50,668 nt of DNA from Pseudoduganella sp. (GTDB taxonomy: Bacteria > Pseudomonadota > Gammaproteobacteria > Burkholderiales > Burkholderiaceae_D), in assembly GCA_021323265.1 (NCBI GenBank), contig JAJTCO010000016.1, positions 1 through 50,668 of the forward strand. The letters are read 5' to 3'. The notes under the pieces are model-generated. The model made no database searches, was not told the origin of the DNA, and worked only from the letters and a program-made list of their open reading frames with translations. Positions 8,069 through 16,056 of the stretch are shown piece after piece. A program made the position numbers and the translations under genes. Each line of letters opens with the position of its first letter. Positions within the stretch are counted from its first letter, which is position 1.

Positions 8069-9280
8069 ATGCTCAACTTCGACGTACAAAAGAATCCCAA
8101 GCAAGCCACCATCAGCATCGTGCTGCTGCTGGCCGTGCTGCTCGTTTTCCCGTTCGCCGCCGCGCCGTTCGGCAATTCCTGGGTGCGCATCGCCGACCTG
8201 GCGCTGCTGTACATCATGCTGGCCGTGGGCCTGAACATCGTGGTCGGCTTCGCCGGCCTGCTGGACCTGGGTTACATCGCCTTCTATGCGGTGGGCGCCT
8301 ACATGACCGGCCTGCTGGCCTCGCCACAGTTCGCCACCGTGCTCGAGTCGCTGATCAACATGCACCCGGCCTTCGGCGAAGCGCTGGCCGCCATGCTGGG
8401 CGAAGAGATCCGCAGCAACGGCATCCACCTGTCGGTGTGGCTGATCGTGCCGCTGGCCGCCGCCCTGGCCGGCCTGTTCGGCGCGCTGCTGGGCGCGCCC
8501 ACGCTCAAGCTGCGCGGCGACTACCTGGCCATCGTCACCCTGGGCTTCGGCGAGATCATCCGCATCTTCATGAACAACCTGAACGATCCGGTCAACATCA
8601 CCAACGGCCCGCAAGGCATCAACCTGATCGACCCGATCCGCGTGTTCGGCGTCAACTTGGCCGGCGAAGCGGGCTCGCGCGCCACCGTGCATATCGGCAG
8701 CTTCTCCATGCCGTCGGTGAACGCCTACTACTTCCTGTTCCTGGCGCTGACTATTGCCACCGTGTTCATCACCTCGCGCCTGCAGCATTCGCGCCTGGGC
8801 CGCGCCTGGGTCGCCATCCGCGAAGACGAGATCGCCGCCAAGGCCATGGGCATCAACACCCGCAACGTCAAGCTGCTGGCATTCTCGATGGGCGCCACCT
8901 TCGGCGGCGTGGCCGGCGCCATGTTCGCCTCCTTCCAGGGCTTCGTCTCGCCCGAGTCGTTCTCGCTGACCGAGTCGATCGCCGTGCTGGCCATGGTGGT
9001 ACTGGGCGGCATCGGCCACATTCCCGGCGTGGTACTGGGCGGCGCGCTGTTGGCGGCACTGCCGGAAATCCTGCGCCACGTGGTGGAACCGCTGCAAATG
9101 AAACTGTTCGGCAAGGTGCTGATCGAATCGGAAGTGTTGCGCCAGCTGCTGTACGGCCTGGCCATGGTGGTGATCATGCTGACCCGTCCCGCGGGCCTGT
9201 GGCCATCGCCCAAGCATGAAGACCGTCCGGATGCCGATTCGGATTCCAAAGGCCAGTCGTCCGGCGTCGTGGCAGCGTGA
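8069..9280 (+). CDS. livM: Branched-chain amino acid ABC transporter permease LivM
   Basis: The 403-residue second permease subunit has a longer N-terminus than LivH. It carries the conserved YIMLAVGLNIVVGFAGLLDLG block near residue 45 (partly quoted) and KLRGDYLAIVTLGFGEI near residue 150. The cytoplasmic coupling motif AIREDEIAAKAMGIN is near residue 250. The ATG at 8069 is preferred over an in-frame ATG at 8030 that overlaps livH, because AAGGA lies 7 bases upstream of it. A poorly conserved, charged C-terminal tail ends the protein and livG follows immediately. Confidence 0.93.
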   Translation: MLNFDVQKNPKQATISIVLLLAVLLVFPFAAAPFGNSWVRIADLALLYIMLAVGLNIVVGFAGLLDLGYIAFYAVGAYMTGLLASPQFATVLESLINMHPAFGEALAAMLGEEIRSNGIHLSVWLIVPLAAALAGLFGALLGAPTLKLRGDYLAIVTLGFGEIIRIFMNNLNDPVNITNGPQGINLIDPIRVFGVNLAGEAGSRATVHIGSFSMPSVNAYYFLFLALTIATVFITSRLQHSRLGRAWVAIREDEIAAKAMGINTRNVKLLAFSMGATFGGVAGAMFASFQGFVSPESFSLTESIAVLAMVVLGGIGHIPGVVLGGALLAALPEILRHVVEPLQMKLFGKVLIESEVLRQLLYGLAMVVIMLTRPAGLWPSPKHEDRPDADSDSKGQSSGVVAA

Positions 9281-9291
9281 GGTTTGAAGAG

Positions 9292-10062
9292 ATGAGCGAA
9301 CAAGTAATCCTGAATATCGAAGGCGTGAACAAGCGCTTTGGCGGCCTGCAGGCGCTGACCGACGTGCGCATCAAGATCAACAAGGGCCAGATCTACGGCC
9401 TGATCGGACCGAACGGCGCCGGCAAGACCACCTTCTTCAACGTGATCACCGGCCTGTACCAGCCCGACACCGGCACCTTCGAGCTGGCCGGCAAGCCTTA
9501 CTCGCCGTCCGCCCCGCATGCAGTGGCCAAGGCCGGCATTGCCCGCACCTTTCAGAACATCCGCCTGTTCGGCGAAATGACGGCGCTGGAAAACGTGATG
9601 GTGGGCCGCCATGTGCGCTCGCACCAGGGCGTGTTCGGCGCCGTTTTCCGCCACAAGGCAGCGCGCGAGGAAGAAGCGGCGATCCGCAAGCGCGCGCAGG
9701 AGCTGCTCGACTTCGTCGGCATCGGCCAGTTTGCCAGCCGCACGTCCAAGTACCTGTCCTACGGCGACCAGCGCCGCCTGGAAATCGCGCGCGCCCTGGC
9801 GACCGACCCGCAGCTGCTGGCGCTGGACGAACCGGCGGCCGGCATGAACGCGACCGAGAAGCTGGCGCTGCGCGAGCTGCTGGTCAAGATCAAGAACGAA
9901 GGCAAGACCGTGCTGCTGATCGAGCACGACGTCAAGCTGATGATGGGTCTGTGCGACCGCATCAGCGTGCTGGAATACGGCAAGCTGATCGCCGAAGGCC
10001 TGCCTGCGGAAATTCAAAGCAACAAGGCAGTCATTGACGCCTATCTGGGAGGATCGCACTGA
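9292..10062 (+). CDS. livG: Branched-chain amino acid ABC transporter ATP-binding protein LivG
   Basis: This 256-residue ATPase has Walker A GPNGAGKTT, Q-loop FQNIRLF, the LivG-type signature LSYGDQRRLEIARAL, Walker B LLALDEPAAGMN and a switch histidine in LLIEHDVKLMM. LSYGDQ instead of LSGGQ and the PAAGMN segment separate it from LivF. It couples ATP hydrolysis to transport through LivH/LivM. An in-frame GTG at 9277 overlaps livM, but the ATG at 9292 has GAGG 9 bases upstream and gives the normal N-terminus. Its stop codon shares one base with the livF start (TGATG), implying coupled translation. Confidence 0.94.
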   Translation: MSEQVILNIEGVNKRFGGLQALTDVRIKINKGQIYGLIGPNGAGKTTFFNVITGLYQPDTGTFELAGKPYSPSAPHAVAKAGIARTFQNIRLFGEMTALENVMVGRHVRSHQGVFGAVFRHKAAREEEAAIRKRAQELLDFVGIGQFASRTSKYLSYGDQRRLEIARALATDPQLLALDEPAAGMNATEKLALRELLVKIKNEGKTVLLIEHDVKLMMGLCDRISVLEYGKLIAEGLPAEIQSNKAVIDAYLGGSH

Positions 10063-10784
10063 TGGGTGCCAATGTTCTGAAAGTATCGGGCCTGAAGGTC
10101 GCCTACGGCGGCATCAAGGCAGTCAAAGGCATCGACCTGGAAGTGAACGAAGGCGAACTGGTGACCCTGATCGGCGCCAACGGCGCCGGCAAGACCACCA
10201 CGCTGAAAGCGATCACCGGCACCCTGCCGCCCTGCAAGGTGGAGGGCAGCGTGTCCTACATGGGCCAGGCGCTGAAAGGAACGCAGTCGTTCCACCTGGT
10301 CGAGAAGAAGCTGGCCATGGTACCGGAAGGGCGCGGCGTCTTCACCCGCATGACCATCACCGAGAACCTGATGATGGGCGCCTACACGATGAACGACAAG
10401 GCCGCGATTGCCGCCGACATCGAAAAGTGGTTCGGCGTGTTCCCGCGCCTGAAAGAGCGCGCCGGGCAGCTGGCCGGCACCTTGTCCGGCGGCGAACAGC
10501 AGATGCTGGCGATGGCGCGCGCGCTGATGTGCCACCCGCACCTGCTGCTGCTGGACGAGCCCTCGATGGGCCTGTCGCCGATCATGGTCGACAAGATCTT
10601 CGAGGTGATCCGCGACGTGCACAAGCAAGGCATCACGGTGCTGCTGGTGGAGCAGAACGCCAAGCTCGCGCTGCAAGCGGCCGACCGGGGCTATGTCATG
10701 GAATCGGGTGCTGTCACGATGACCGGCAACGCCGACGACATGCTGCACGACCCGCGCGTCAAAGCCGCCTACCTGGGCGAGTAA
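10062..10784 (+). CDS. livF: Branched-chain amino acid ABC transporter ATP-binding protein LivF
   Basis: The 240-residue second ATPase of the transporter has the normal LivF length. Walker A is GANGAGKTTTLKA, the signature is LSGGEQQMLAMARAL, and Walker B is LLLLDEPSMGLSP. GRGVFTRMTITENLMMGAY is the typical LivF block after the Q-loop. GGGAGGA upstream of the ATG lies inside the end of livG. It is the last gene of the unit: the next gene is on the other strand and converges 24 bases away. I see no T-rich terminator in that short gap. Confidence 0.94.
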   Translation: MGANVLKVSGLKVAYGGIKAVKGIDLEVNEGELVTLIGANGAGKTTTLKAITGTLPPCKVEGSVSYMGQALKGTQSFHLVEKKLAMVPEGRGVFTRMTITENLMMGAYTMNDKAAIAADIEKWFGVFPRLKERAGQLAGTLSGGEQQMLAMARALMCHPHLLLLDEPSMGLSPIMVDKIFEVIRDVHKQGITVLLVEQNAKLALQAADRGYVMESGAVTMTGNADDMLHDPRVKAAYLGE

Positions 10785-10808
10785 GTCACAGCCGGCGGGC
10801 GCTTTCGC

Positions 10809-11765
10809 TTATGCCAGCAGCGCGGCGAATCGCTCGAGGTCGACGTTGCCGCCGCTGATCAGGACGCCGACGCGCTTGCCGCGCAGCGCATCCCCCATCT
10901 TGCGCGCCGCCGCGAAGCCCAGGCAGCCGGTCGGCTCCACCACGATCTTCATGCGCGCTGCGAAAAAGCGCATGGCGTCCACCAGTTCGGCGTCGCTGAC
11001 GGTCAGGATGTCGTTCACATCGCGCTGGATGATGGGGAAGGTCAGCGTGCCCAGGTGCTGCGTCTGCGCGCCGTCGGCAATGGTCTTCGGCGTCTCGATG
11101 TGCACGATGACGCCGCTGCGCAAGGATTGCTGCCCGTCGTTGCCGGCCTCCGGCTCCACGCCGTACAGCTGGCAGCGCGGCGACAGCGCGCGCGTGGCCA
11201 GCGCCGAGCCGCTCAGCAGGCCGCCGCCGCCCAGGCAGACAAAGAGGGCGTCCAGTTCGCCGACTTCCTCGAACAGTTCCTTGGCCGCCGTGCCCTGGCC
11301 GGCAATCACGTCGGCGTGGTCGTACGGCGGGATCAATGTCATGCCCTGTTCCTGCGCCAGCCTGCGCCCGATCGCTTCGCGGTCCTCCCGGTAGCGATTG
11401 TAGGTGACGACCGTGCCGCCATAGCCGCGCGTGGCGGCGACCTTCGATGCCGGGGCGTCGTCCGGCATGATGATGGTGGCGGGAATGCCCATCAGCTTTG
11501 CCGACAGCGCGATTGCCTGCGCGTGGTTGCCCGACGAGAAAGCCACCACGCCTGCCTTGCGCTGCGCCGCGTCGAAGCGGGACAGGGCGTTGAAGGCGCC
11601 GCGGAACTTGAACGCGCCCATGCGCTGCAGGTTCTCTGCCTTGAAGAAGAGCTGCGCGCCCAGTTCTTCGTTGGCGGTGCGCGAGGTCAGCACCGGCGTG
11701 CGGTGGGCGTGCCCCGCGATGCGGCCTGCCGCGGCGACGACGTCGTCATAAGTTGGAATGGTCAT
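10809..11765 (-). CDS. PLP-dependent threonine/serine or hydroxyaspartate dehydratase family lyase
   Basis: The 318-residue fold-type-II PLP enzyme has the Schiff-base lysine in GAFKFRGAFN (near residue 52), the SSGNHAQA cofactor loop and the phosphate-binding glycine string CLGGGGLLSG. The short length, without a regulatory ACT domain, matches threo-3-hydroxyaspartate ammonia-lyase, BhcB-type beta-hydroxyaspartate dehydratase and serine racemase rather than biosynthetic IlvA. It is the last gene of a minus-strand unit with an ornithine-cyclodeaminase-family protein and a YheO/DauR-type regulator. This context favours catabolism of a hydroxylated or D-amino acid (inference). The exact substrate is not readable from sequence. 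Confidence 0.82.
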   Translation of the reverse strand: MTIPTYDDVVAAAGRIAGHAHRTPVLTSRTANEELGAQLFFKAENLQRMGAFKFRGAFNALSRFDAAQRKAGVVAFSSGNHAQAIALSAKLMGIPATIIMPDDAPASKVAATRGYGGTVVTYNRYREDREAIGRRLAQEQGMTLIPPYDHADVIAGQGTAAKELFEEVGELDALFVCLGGGGLLSGSALATRALSPRCQLYGVEPEAGNDGQQSLRSGVIVHIETPKTIADGAQTQHLGTLTFPIIQRDVNDILTVSDAELVDAMRFFAARMKIVVEPTGCLGFAAARKMGDALRGKRVGVLISGGNVDLERFAALLA

Positions 11766-11774
11766 GTGGTTTCC

Positions 11775-12758
11775 TTACCAGGGCCAGGGGATGTTCCGGC
11801 CGATGTTGTTGGCGAGAGCGCGCTCGTACAGCATGCGCACGGTGGTGAGGTCTTGCAGGGCGAGGCCCGTCATGTCGAATATGGTGATGTCCTGCGCTGC
11901 GCGCGCGGCGGAGGTGCCCAGCAGCTGGCCCAGTTCTGCCGCGGGCAATTGCGGTGCCCACTGCAGTTCGCCGATGCTGCGTGCCTGCGCCAGGTCGTCG
12001 CACCACAGGCGGGCGCGCTCGAGCAGACCTGGCGGCAGCTCGCGCTTGCCTTGCGTATCCGCGCCGACGGCGTTGATATGCGTGCCTGCGCGCACCGCCT
12101 GCGCGCTGAACAGGATGGCGCGCCCCGGCGTGGCGGTGATGACGACATCGGACGCGGCCACGGCCGCATCGGCGGCTGCGCTGTGCGGACTCCCTGCCAG
12201 GGCAACCTCGCAGCGGCCGGTGAAGCGTGCCTCGAAGCCCGGCTCGCGGCGTCCGTCCGACGTCACGTAGCGCAGGCGCTGGAGCGAGGGCAGGGCGGAC
12301 AGCGCGTACTGCGCATGGGCGCAGGCCTGCACGCCGGTGCCGAACACGCACAACTGTTCGCTGTCCGCACGCGCCAGCAGCTGCAAGCCCAGGGCGCCGG
12401 CGGCGGCGGTGCGTGCCGTCGTGACCGCGTTGCCGTCGGCGATGCACAGCGGACGGCCGGTGCGCGGATCGACCAGCACGATGGTGGCCTGGTGCGCCGC
12501 GCCGCCGGCCTCGCGGTTGCCGGGCCAGAAGCCGGCAGCCTTGAAACCGAGCAGTTCCTGCGCCGGCACGTCGCCGGACTTGATGCCGAATACCGCGCTG
12601 CCGGGCAGTTCCTCGCGCACGATCGGGAACACGCGGGCCGAGCGCGCGGCGTGCAGGGCGAACGCGTCGCGCACGGCAGCGCGCACGGCGTCCGGCTGCA
12701 GCAGGGCGGCGACGGCGTCGCGGTCCAGCAGCAGCAGGCGGGCATCGTTATTTTGCAT
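11775..12758 (-). CDS. Ornithine cyclodeaminase/mu-crystallin family NAD(P)H-dependent reductase
   Basis: The 327-residue protein has the family layout: an N-terminal substrate domain with the conserved lysines in FGIKSG and LGFKAAGF, ATTAR-like NAVTTARTAA, and a Rossmann domain opening VFGTGVQACAHAQ. VITATPG and INAVGAD also fit. Members include ornithine cyclodeaminase, the anabolic arginine dehydrogenase DauB, pyrroline-2-carboxylate reductase and the iminosuccinate reductase BhcD. Which one this is cannot be decided here. The ATG at 12758 overlaps the end of the regulator gene by 11 bases, so translation is likely coupled. The lyase gene begins 9 bases after its stop. Confidence 0.82.
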   Translation of the reverse strand: MQNNDARLLLLDRDAVAALLQPDAVRAAVRDAFALHAARSARVFPIVREELPGSAVFGIKSGDVPAQELLGFKAAGFWPGNREAGGAAHQATIVLVDPRTGRPLCIADGNAVTTARTAAAGALGLQLLARADSEQLCVFGTGVQACAHAQYALSALPSLQRLRYVTSDGRREPGFEARFTGRCEVALAGSPHSAAADAAVAASDVVITATPGRAILFSAQAVRAGTHINAVGADTQGKRELPPGLLERARLWCDDLAQARSIGELQWAPQLPAAELGQLLGTSAARAAQDITIFDMTGLALQDLTTVRMLYERALANNIGRNIPWPW

Positions 12759-13380
12759 CGTTGTAGACCGTGGCGCGTGAGACGCCCAGGTGGGCGGCAA
12801 TGGTTTCCATCGAGCGCCGCATGTCCAGCAGGCCGGCTTCGCTCAGCTCGCGCATCAGCGCGCGGCGCTCGTCCGCCTTGAGCGCGCGCGGCGTGGCGGA
12901 GCGGCGCGCCGCGAACTGTTCGATGTGGGCGCGAATGGCGTCGGCCCCGGCGGCCGGCGCCAGCGATTCGGTGACGGCCGCCGCCGGATCGACATTGCCG
13001 AACTGCGCCAGCATTGCCTGCAGGCTGCGGAACAGGTTCAGGTCCACGTTCATGCACAAGGCGGCGATGTATTGCTGGTTGCGGTCCTTGATGCCGATCG
13101 ACGTGCTCTTGGCCGGGCGGCCATCGGGAAAGTTGTTGCGGTAGTTGGCCAGCACCTGCGGGAAGGCCGGGTCGGCGATGCGCGCCAGGCCCAGTTCCGT
13201 CGCCGGGTCGCCCACTGCGCGGCCGGACAGGTTGTTATGGATCGCCAGCACGGCATGCTCAGGGTCCAGCAAGTCGTGCAGCACCACCTCGGTGAAGGGG
13301 GCGAGGGTGCGGCCCAGGCCTTCGGCCACGTGCTGCAATTGTTCCAGCAAGTGTTGCTGGTCGGGAGTTCGCGTCGTCAT
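12748..13380 (-). CDS. YheO/DauR-type PAS and helix-turn-helix regulator
   Basis: The 210-residue regulator has an N-terminal PAS-like YheO domain (LAPFTEVVLHDLLDPEHAV near residue 26, STSIGIKDRNQQYIAALCMN near residue 92). A C-terminal HTH ends in AAHLGVSRATVYN. This layout matches DauR, repressor of the D-arginine dauBAR operon, and E. coli DgcR-like proteins. dauB belongs to the ornithine cyclodeaminase family, so a regulator of this type beside such a gene is a known pairing. No Shine-Dalgarno sequence precedes the ATG. A GATAAT -10-like box and a palindrome lie so close that the transcript may be leaderless. Confidence 0.85.
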   Translation of the reverse strand: MTTRTPDQQHLLEQLQHVAEGLGRTLAPFTEVVLHDLLDPEHAVLAIHNNLSGRAVGDPATELGLARIADPAFPQVLANYRNNFPDGRPAKSTSIGIKDRNQQYIAALCMNVDLNLFRSLQAMLAQFGNVDPAAAVTESLAPAAGADAIRAHIEQFAARRSATPRALKADERRALMRELSEAGLLDMRRSMETIAAHLGVSRATVYNDAK

Positions 13381-13413
13381 TGAGACAGATTATCTCAAAT
13401 TGTATTTTGTGTC
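13380..13413 (-). promoter_or_regulatory. Promoter with overlapping palindrome at the DauR-type regulator start
   Basis: On the minus strand TTGGAC and GATAAT are 16 bases apart. The inverted repeat TTGAGA-N7-TCTCAA (13380-13398) covers the -10 box, the expected start of transcription and the first base of the start codon. A repressor bound there would block its own promoter. The boxes are moderate matches. Confidence 0.55.
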
Positions 13414-13427
13414 CAATGCGCCGTAAT

Positions 13428-13454
13428 AAAAAAAGCCCCGGCATTGCCGGGGCT
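13428..13454 (-). terminator. Intrinsic terminator of the phasin gene
   Basis: Read on the minus strand, AGCCCCGGC and GCCGGGGCT form a 9-base-pair stem with a 3-base loop, followed by TTTTTT. It lies about 100 bases after the phasin stop and directly ahead of the next promoter. It is one of the clearest terminators in the window. The bases between it and the phasin stop hold nothing I recognise. Confidence 0.88.
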
Positions 13455-13553
13455 CGCGAAGGACATCCGCTGAGAGGAAACCACGGATGCCGAGGAGACC
13501 TTGATACAGCGTTGCTTCATCGCAGCCGGCGCCAGGGCCGGTGCGGACATCGA

Positions 13554-14108
13554 TTACTGCTTCTTGGCCGAATTGGCGGCCGAGGTGAACTGGTTCACGG
13601 CGGCGTTGACATTGGCTTCGAAGGTTTCAGCGGCAGCCTTGGCGCTCTTGCTGAACTGCTCGTAACCGGCGTTGGCGTTGTTCAGGGCGGACTTGAACAG
13701 GGCCACGGCGCTTTCGCTGCCGGCCGGGGCGTTCTTGCTGACTTCGTCGACCAGGGAGATCACCTTGCGGTTGGTCTCGGCGATCTGGGATTCGGCGGCC
13801 TTGCTGAATTCAGCGCTGGTGCCGGAAGCGATCGATGCCAGGTGGCGGCCGTACGCGATGGCTTTCTCTGCAACAGGCTGCGCCTGGGCGGCGCTCAGCG
13901 TGAAGAACTCTTGCGGGTCCTTGGCGGCCAGCAGTTGCTTCGTGGCGACCGACGATTCTTCCAGCGAAGCCTTGGCAGCGGTGATGTTCAGATCTACGAA
14001 CTTCTCCACGCCTTCGAAGGCTTTGTTCGTCAGCGAGGAAAAGAGCGCGAATTGGTTTTCGAGGCTCGCCTTGGTGGCATTGGAAAACTGCTCAGGAATC
14101 GCAAACAT
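13554..14108 (-). CDS. phaP: Phasin family protein (PHA granule associated)
   Basis: The 184-residue, alanine-rich, all-helical protein matches betaproteobacterial phasins. It opens [19 protein letters not shown] and continues with the conserved [17 protein letters not shown] and [20 protein letters not shown] blocks. Phasins coat polyhydroxyalkanoate storage granules and control granule size. The ATG at 14108 is chosen because TTGGAGAG lies 4 bases upstream; an in-frame ATG 12 bases earlier has no such site. Two TTGTGC/GCACAA elements upstream look like PhaR operators. A strong terminator follows. No phaC, phaA or phaB is in the window. Confidence 0.92.
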   Translation of the reverse strand: MFAIPEQFSNATKASLENQFALFSSLTNKAFEGVEKFVDLNITAAKASLEESSVATKQLLAAKDPQEFFTLSAAQAQPVAEKAIAYGRHLASIASGTSAEFSKAAESQIAETNRKVISLVDEVSKNAPAGSESAVALFKSALNNANAGYEQFSKSAKAAAETFEANVNAAVNQFTSAANSAKKQ

Positions 14109-14170
14109 TGGACTCTCCAAAAATTAAATAGTCGTTGGAACTTGCTGCTTCTACAACAGAAAACAACGTA

Positions 14171-14242
14171 TTGTGCAACGCAACAAATGGGATTATCCGG
14201 GTTCGGGAATCAATGTCAAGCGATTTTTGTGCGTTGCACAAA
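14171..14242 (-). promoter_or_regulatory. Two PhaR-like inverted-repeat sites upstream of the phasin gene
   Basis: TTTGTGC-GTT-GCACAAA (14226-14242) is a perfect 7-base inverted repeat. TTGTGCAACGCAACAAA (14171-14187) is an imperfect copy in the opposite orientation, about 55 bases away centre to centre. TGC/GCA-type palindromes ahead of phaP are the known targets of the PHA repressor PhaR in related bacteria. The assignment here is by resemblance. Confidence 0.55.
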
Positions 14243-14329
14243 GGTATCAACTCCTTGACGCGTAAGGCTTTCTCGGGAAAAGCGGGAAATTTATTGCTGC
14301 CCAGCAGGGGTTGTTCACCCGGTGCTAGA

Positions 14330-15211
14330 ATGGCAAGGATGCGCTCCCTCTTTTCCCCGGTTCCCCTCTTTTTTGTTTTCCTTTGGAGTACCGGCTTTGT
14401 CGTCGCGCGTTACGGCTTGCCCTACGCCCCGCCGCTGACCTTCCTGCTGCTGCGCTTCGTGGGCGTGCTGGTACTGCTGCTGCCCATTGTCCTGCTGCTG
14501 CGCGCGCCCTGGCCGCGCGGCAGGGTGGGGCACGTGGCGGTAGCCGGCCTGCTGTTGCAGGCCGGCTACCTGAGCGGCGTCTGGTGCGCCATCAAGCTGG
14601 GCATGCCGGCCGGCTTGTCGGCCCTGATCGTCGGCATGCAGCCCATCCTGACCGCCCTGGCGGCGCCCCTGATCGGCGAGCGCGTCCGCGCACGCCAGTG
14701 GCTCGGGCTGGGCTTCGGCCTGGGCGGCGTCGCCCTGGTGGTGTATGCGAAGATCACCCTGGTGGGACTGGGCTGGCAGGCCATTGCGCTGGCCGTCTTC
14801 GCGCTCTTGTCGATCACGGCCGGCACGCTGTACCAGAAACGCTTCTGTCCCCAGTTCGACCTGCGCACCGGCACCGTGATCCAGTTCGCCGCCTCGCTGC
14901 TTGTCGTGTTGCCCTTTGCCCTGCTGCTGGAAGACATGGGCGCGGTCCAGTGGACGCCCCAGTTCTTTGCCGCCTGGGCCTGGTCCGTGTTCGCCCTGTC
15001 CATCGGTGCGATCTTCCTCCTCTTTGAGTTGCTTCGTCGCAGCGACGCGACCCAGGTCACAAGCCTGCTCTACCTGACCCCGCCGACCACGGCCCTCATG
15101 GCGTGGGCCATGTTTGGCGAAGTGCTGAACTGGATGGGCCTGGCGGGTATGGCCCTGGCCGTGATTGGGGTACTATTTGTGGTTAAGCAACCGCACAGCG
15201 CCCAACCATGA
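14330..15211 (+). CDS. EamA/DMT family transporter
   Basis: The 293-residue membrane protein has about ten hydrophobic helices in two EamA repeats. The first repeat has FLWSTGFVVARYGLPYAPP near residue 17 and ends around PILTALAAPLIGER. The second has LLYLTPPTTALMAWAMFGE near residue 243. The drug/metabolite transporter superfamily exports amino acids, metabolites or drugs, and the substrate is not inferable. The ATG at 14330 is preferred to a second in-frame ATG at 14339; neither has a convincing ribosome-binding site. Its TGA overlaps the ATG of the nitroreductase gene, so the two form an operon. Confidence 0.85.
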   Translation: MARMRSLFSPVPLFFVFLWSTGFVVARYGLPYAPPLTFLLLRFVGVLVLLLPIVLLLRAPWPRGRVGHVAVAGLLLQAGYLSGVWCAIKLGMPAGLSALIVGMQPILTALAAPLIGERVRARQWLGLGFGLGGVALVVYAKITLVGLGWQAIALAVFALLSITAGTLYQKRFCPQFDLRTGTVIQFAASLLVVLPFALLLEDMGAVQWTPQFFAAWAWSVFALSIGAIFLLFELLRRSDATQVTSLLYLTPPTTALMAWAMFGEVLNWMGLAGMALAVIGVLFVVKQPHSAQP

Positions 15212-15903
15212 TCCGTACTCCAGAACAGCAAGCCGTCGATGCGGCCATCACGTCGCGCCGCTCGATCCGCGCCTTCCTCCCCACGCCGGTGCCGCAGGAA
15301 GAAATCGCCGCCATTCTTGAAGTGGCCTCACGCGCCCCGTCCGGCACCAATACCCAGCCGTGGAAAGTGTATGTCCTGACTGGCGCCATGAAGGAAGCGC
15401 TGTCGGCCAGGATCCTGGCCGCCTACGCCGATCCGGAGCAGAACCGCCAGCACACCGAGGAATATGCCTATTACCCGCGCGAGTGGGTCTCGCCGTATAT
15501 CGACCGGCGGCGCAAGGTGGGGTGGGACCTGTATGCCCTGCTGGGCCTGACGCGCGACAACAAGGCCGGCATGGCGGCCCAGCACGGCCGCAATTTCGCG
15601 TTCTTCGGCGCGCCGGTGGGCTTGATCTTCACCATCGACCGCATCATGGAACAGGGTTCCTGGCTCGACTACGGCATGTTCCTGCAAAACATCATGGTGG
15701 CGGCGCGCGGCCGCGGGCTCGACACCTGTCCGCAGGCCGCCTTCACCCAGTACCACCGCATCATCAGCGAGGTGCTGGGCTTGCCGGCCAGCGAAACTGT
15801 TGTATGCGGGATGTCGCTTGGTTTCGCCGATGGTGGCAAAATAGAAAACACATTGGTCACGGAACGCGAGCCGATTGCGAACTTTGTTAAATTTATGGAG
15901 TGA
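15208..15903 (+). CDS. Nitroreductase family flavoprotein
   Basis: The 231-residue FMN-dependent oxidoreductase begins with the family motif SRRSIRAFLPTPVP (near residue 16), followed by APSGTNTQPWKVYVLTG, which contacts FMN. GSWLDYGMFLQNIMVAARGRG and a C-terminal GMSLGFADG also fit. Members reduce nitroaromatics, quinones or similar compounds using NAD(P)H. The start codon overlaps the stop of the EamA transporter gene (ATGA), so reduction and export of the same class of compound is a reasonable but unproven idea. Confidence 0.9.
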   Translation: MIRTPEQQAVDAAITSRRSIRAFLPTPVPQEEIAAILEVASRAPSGTNTQPWKVYVLTGAMKEALSARILAAYADPEQNRQHTEEYAYYPREWVSPYIDRRRKVGWDLYALLGLTRDNKAGMAAQHGRNFAFFGAPVGLIFTIDRIMEQGSWLDYGMFLQNIMVAARGRGLDTCPQAAFTQYHRIISEVLGLPASETVVCGMSLGFADGGKIENTLVTEREPIANFVKFME

Positions 15904-15988
15904 GCAAGCTTTCGTTGCAGTCGCGCGTCACTCTGAGAAATGTGTATTGTGGGGCTGAAAACATTGGCGCAGAAAGATGGGATTTCGC

Positions 15989-16016
15989 TTGCGCGCAAAC
16001 CTCATTTTGCTACACT
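15989..16016 (+). promoter_or_regulatory. Candidate promoter of pbpG
   Basis: TTGCGC and TACACT are separated by 16 bases, 40 bases before the pbpG ATG, in an otherwise featureless 153-base gap. The -10 box matches consensus at four of six positions and the -35 at three. Confidence 0.4.
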
Positions 16017-16056
16017 GCAACTAGCGATTCTGCTGATTCACTCCGGGGAATGACGA

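Noticed and set aside
6607..8238. A 543-codon minus-strand open frame across ispH, livH and livM
   Set aside because: It runs through an intrinsic terminator and three conserved genes. The His/Gln/Ala-rich product looks like antisense of hydrophobic coding DNA.
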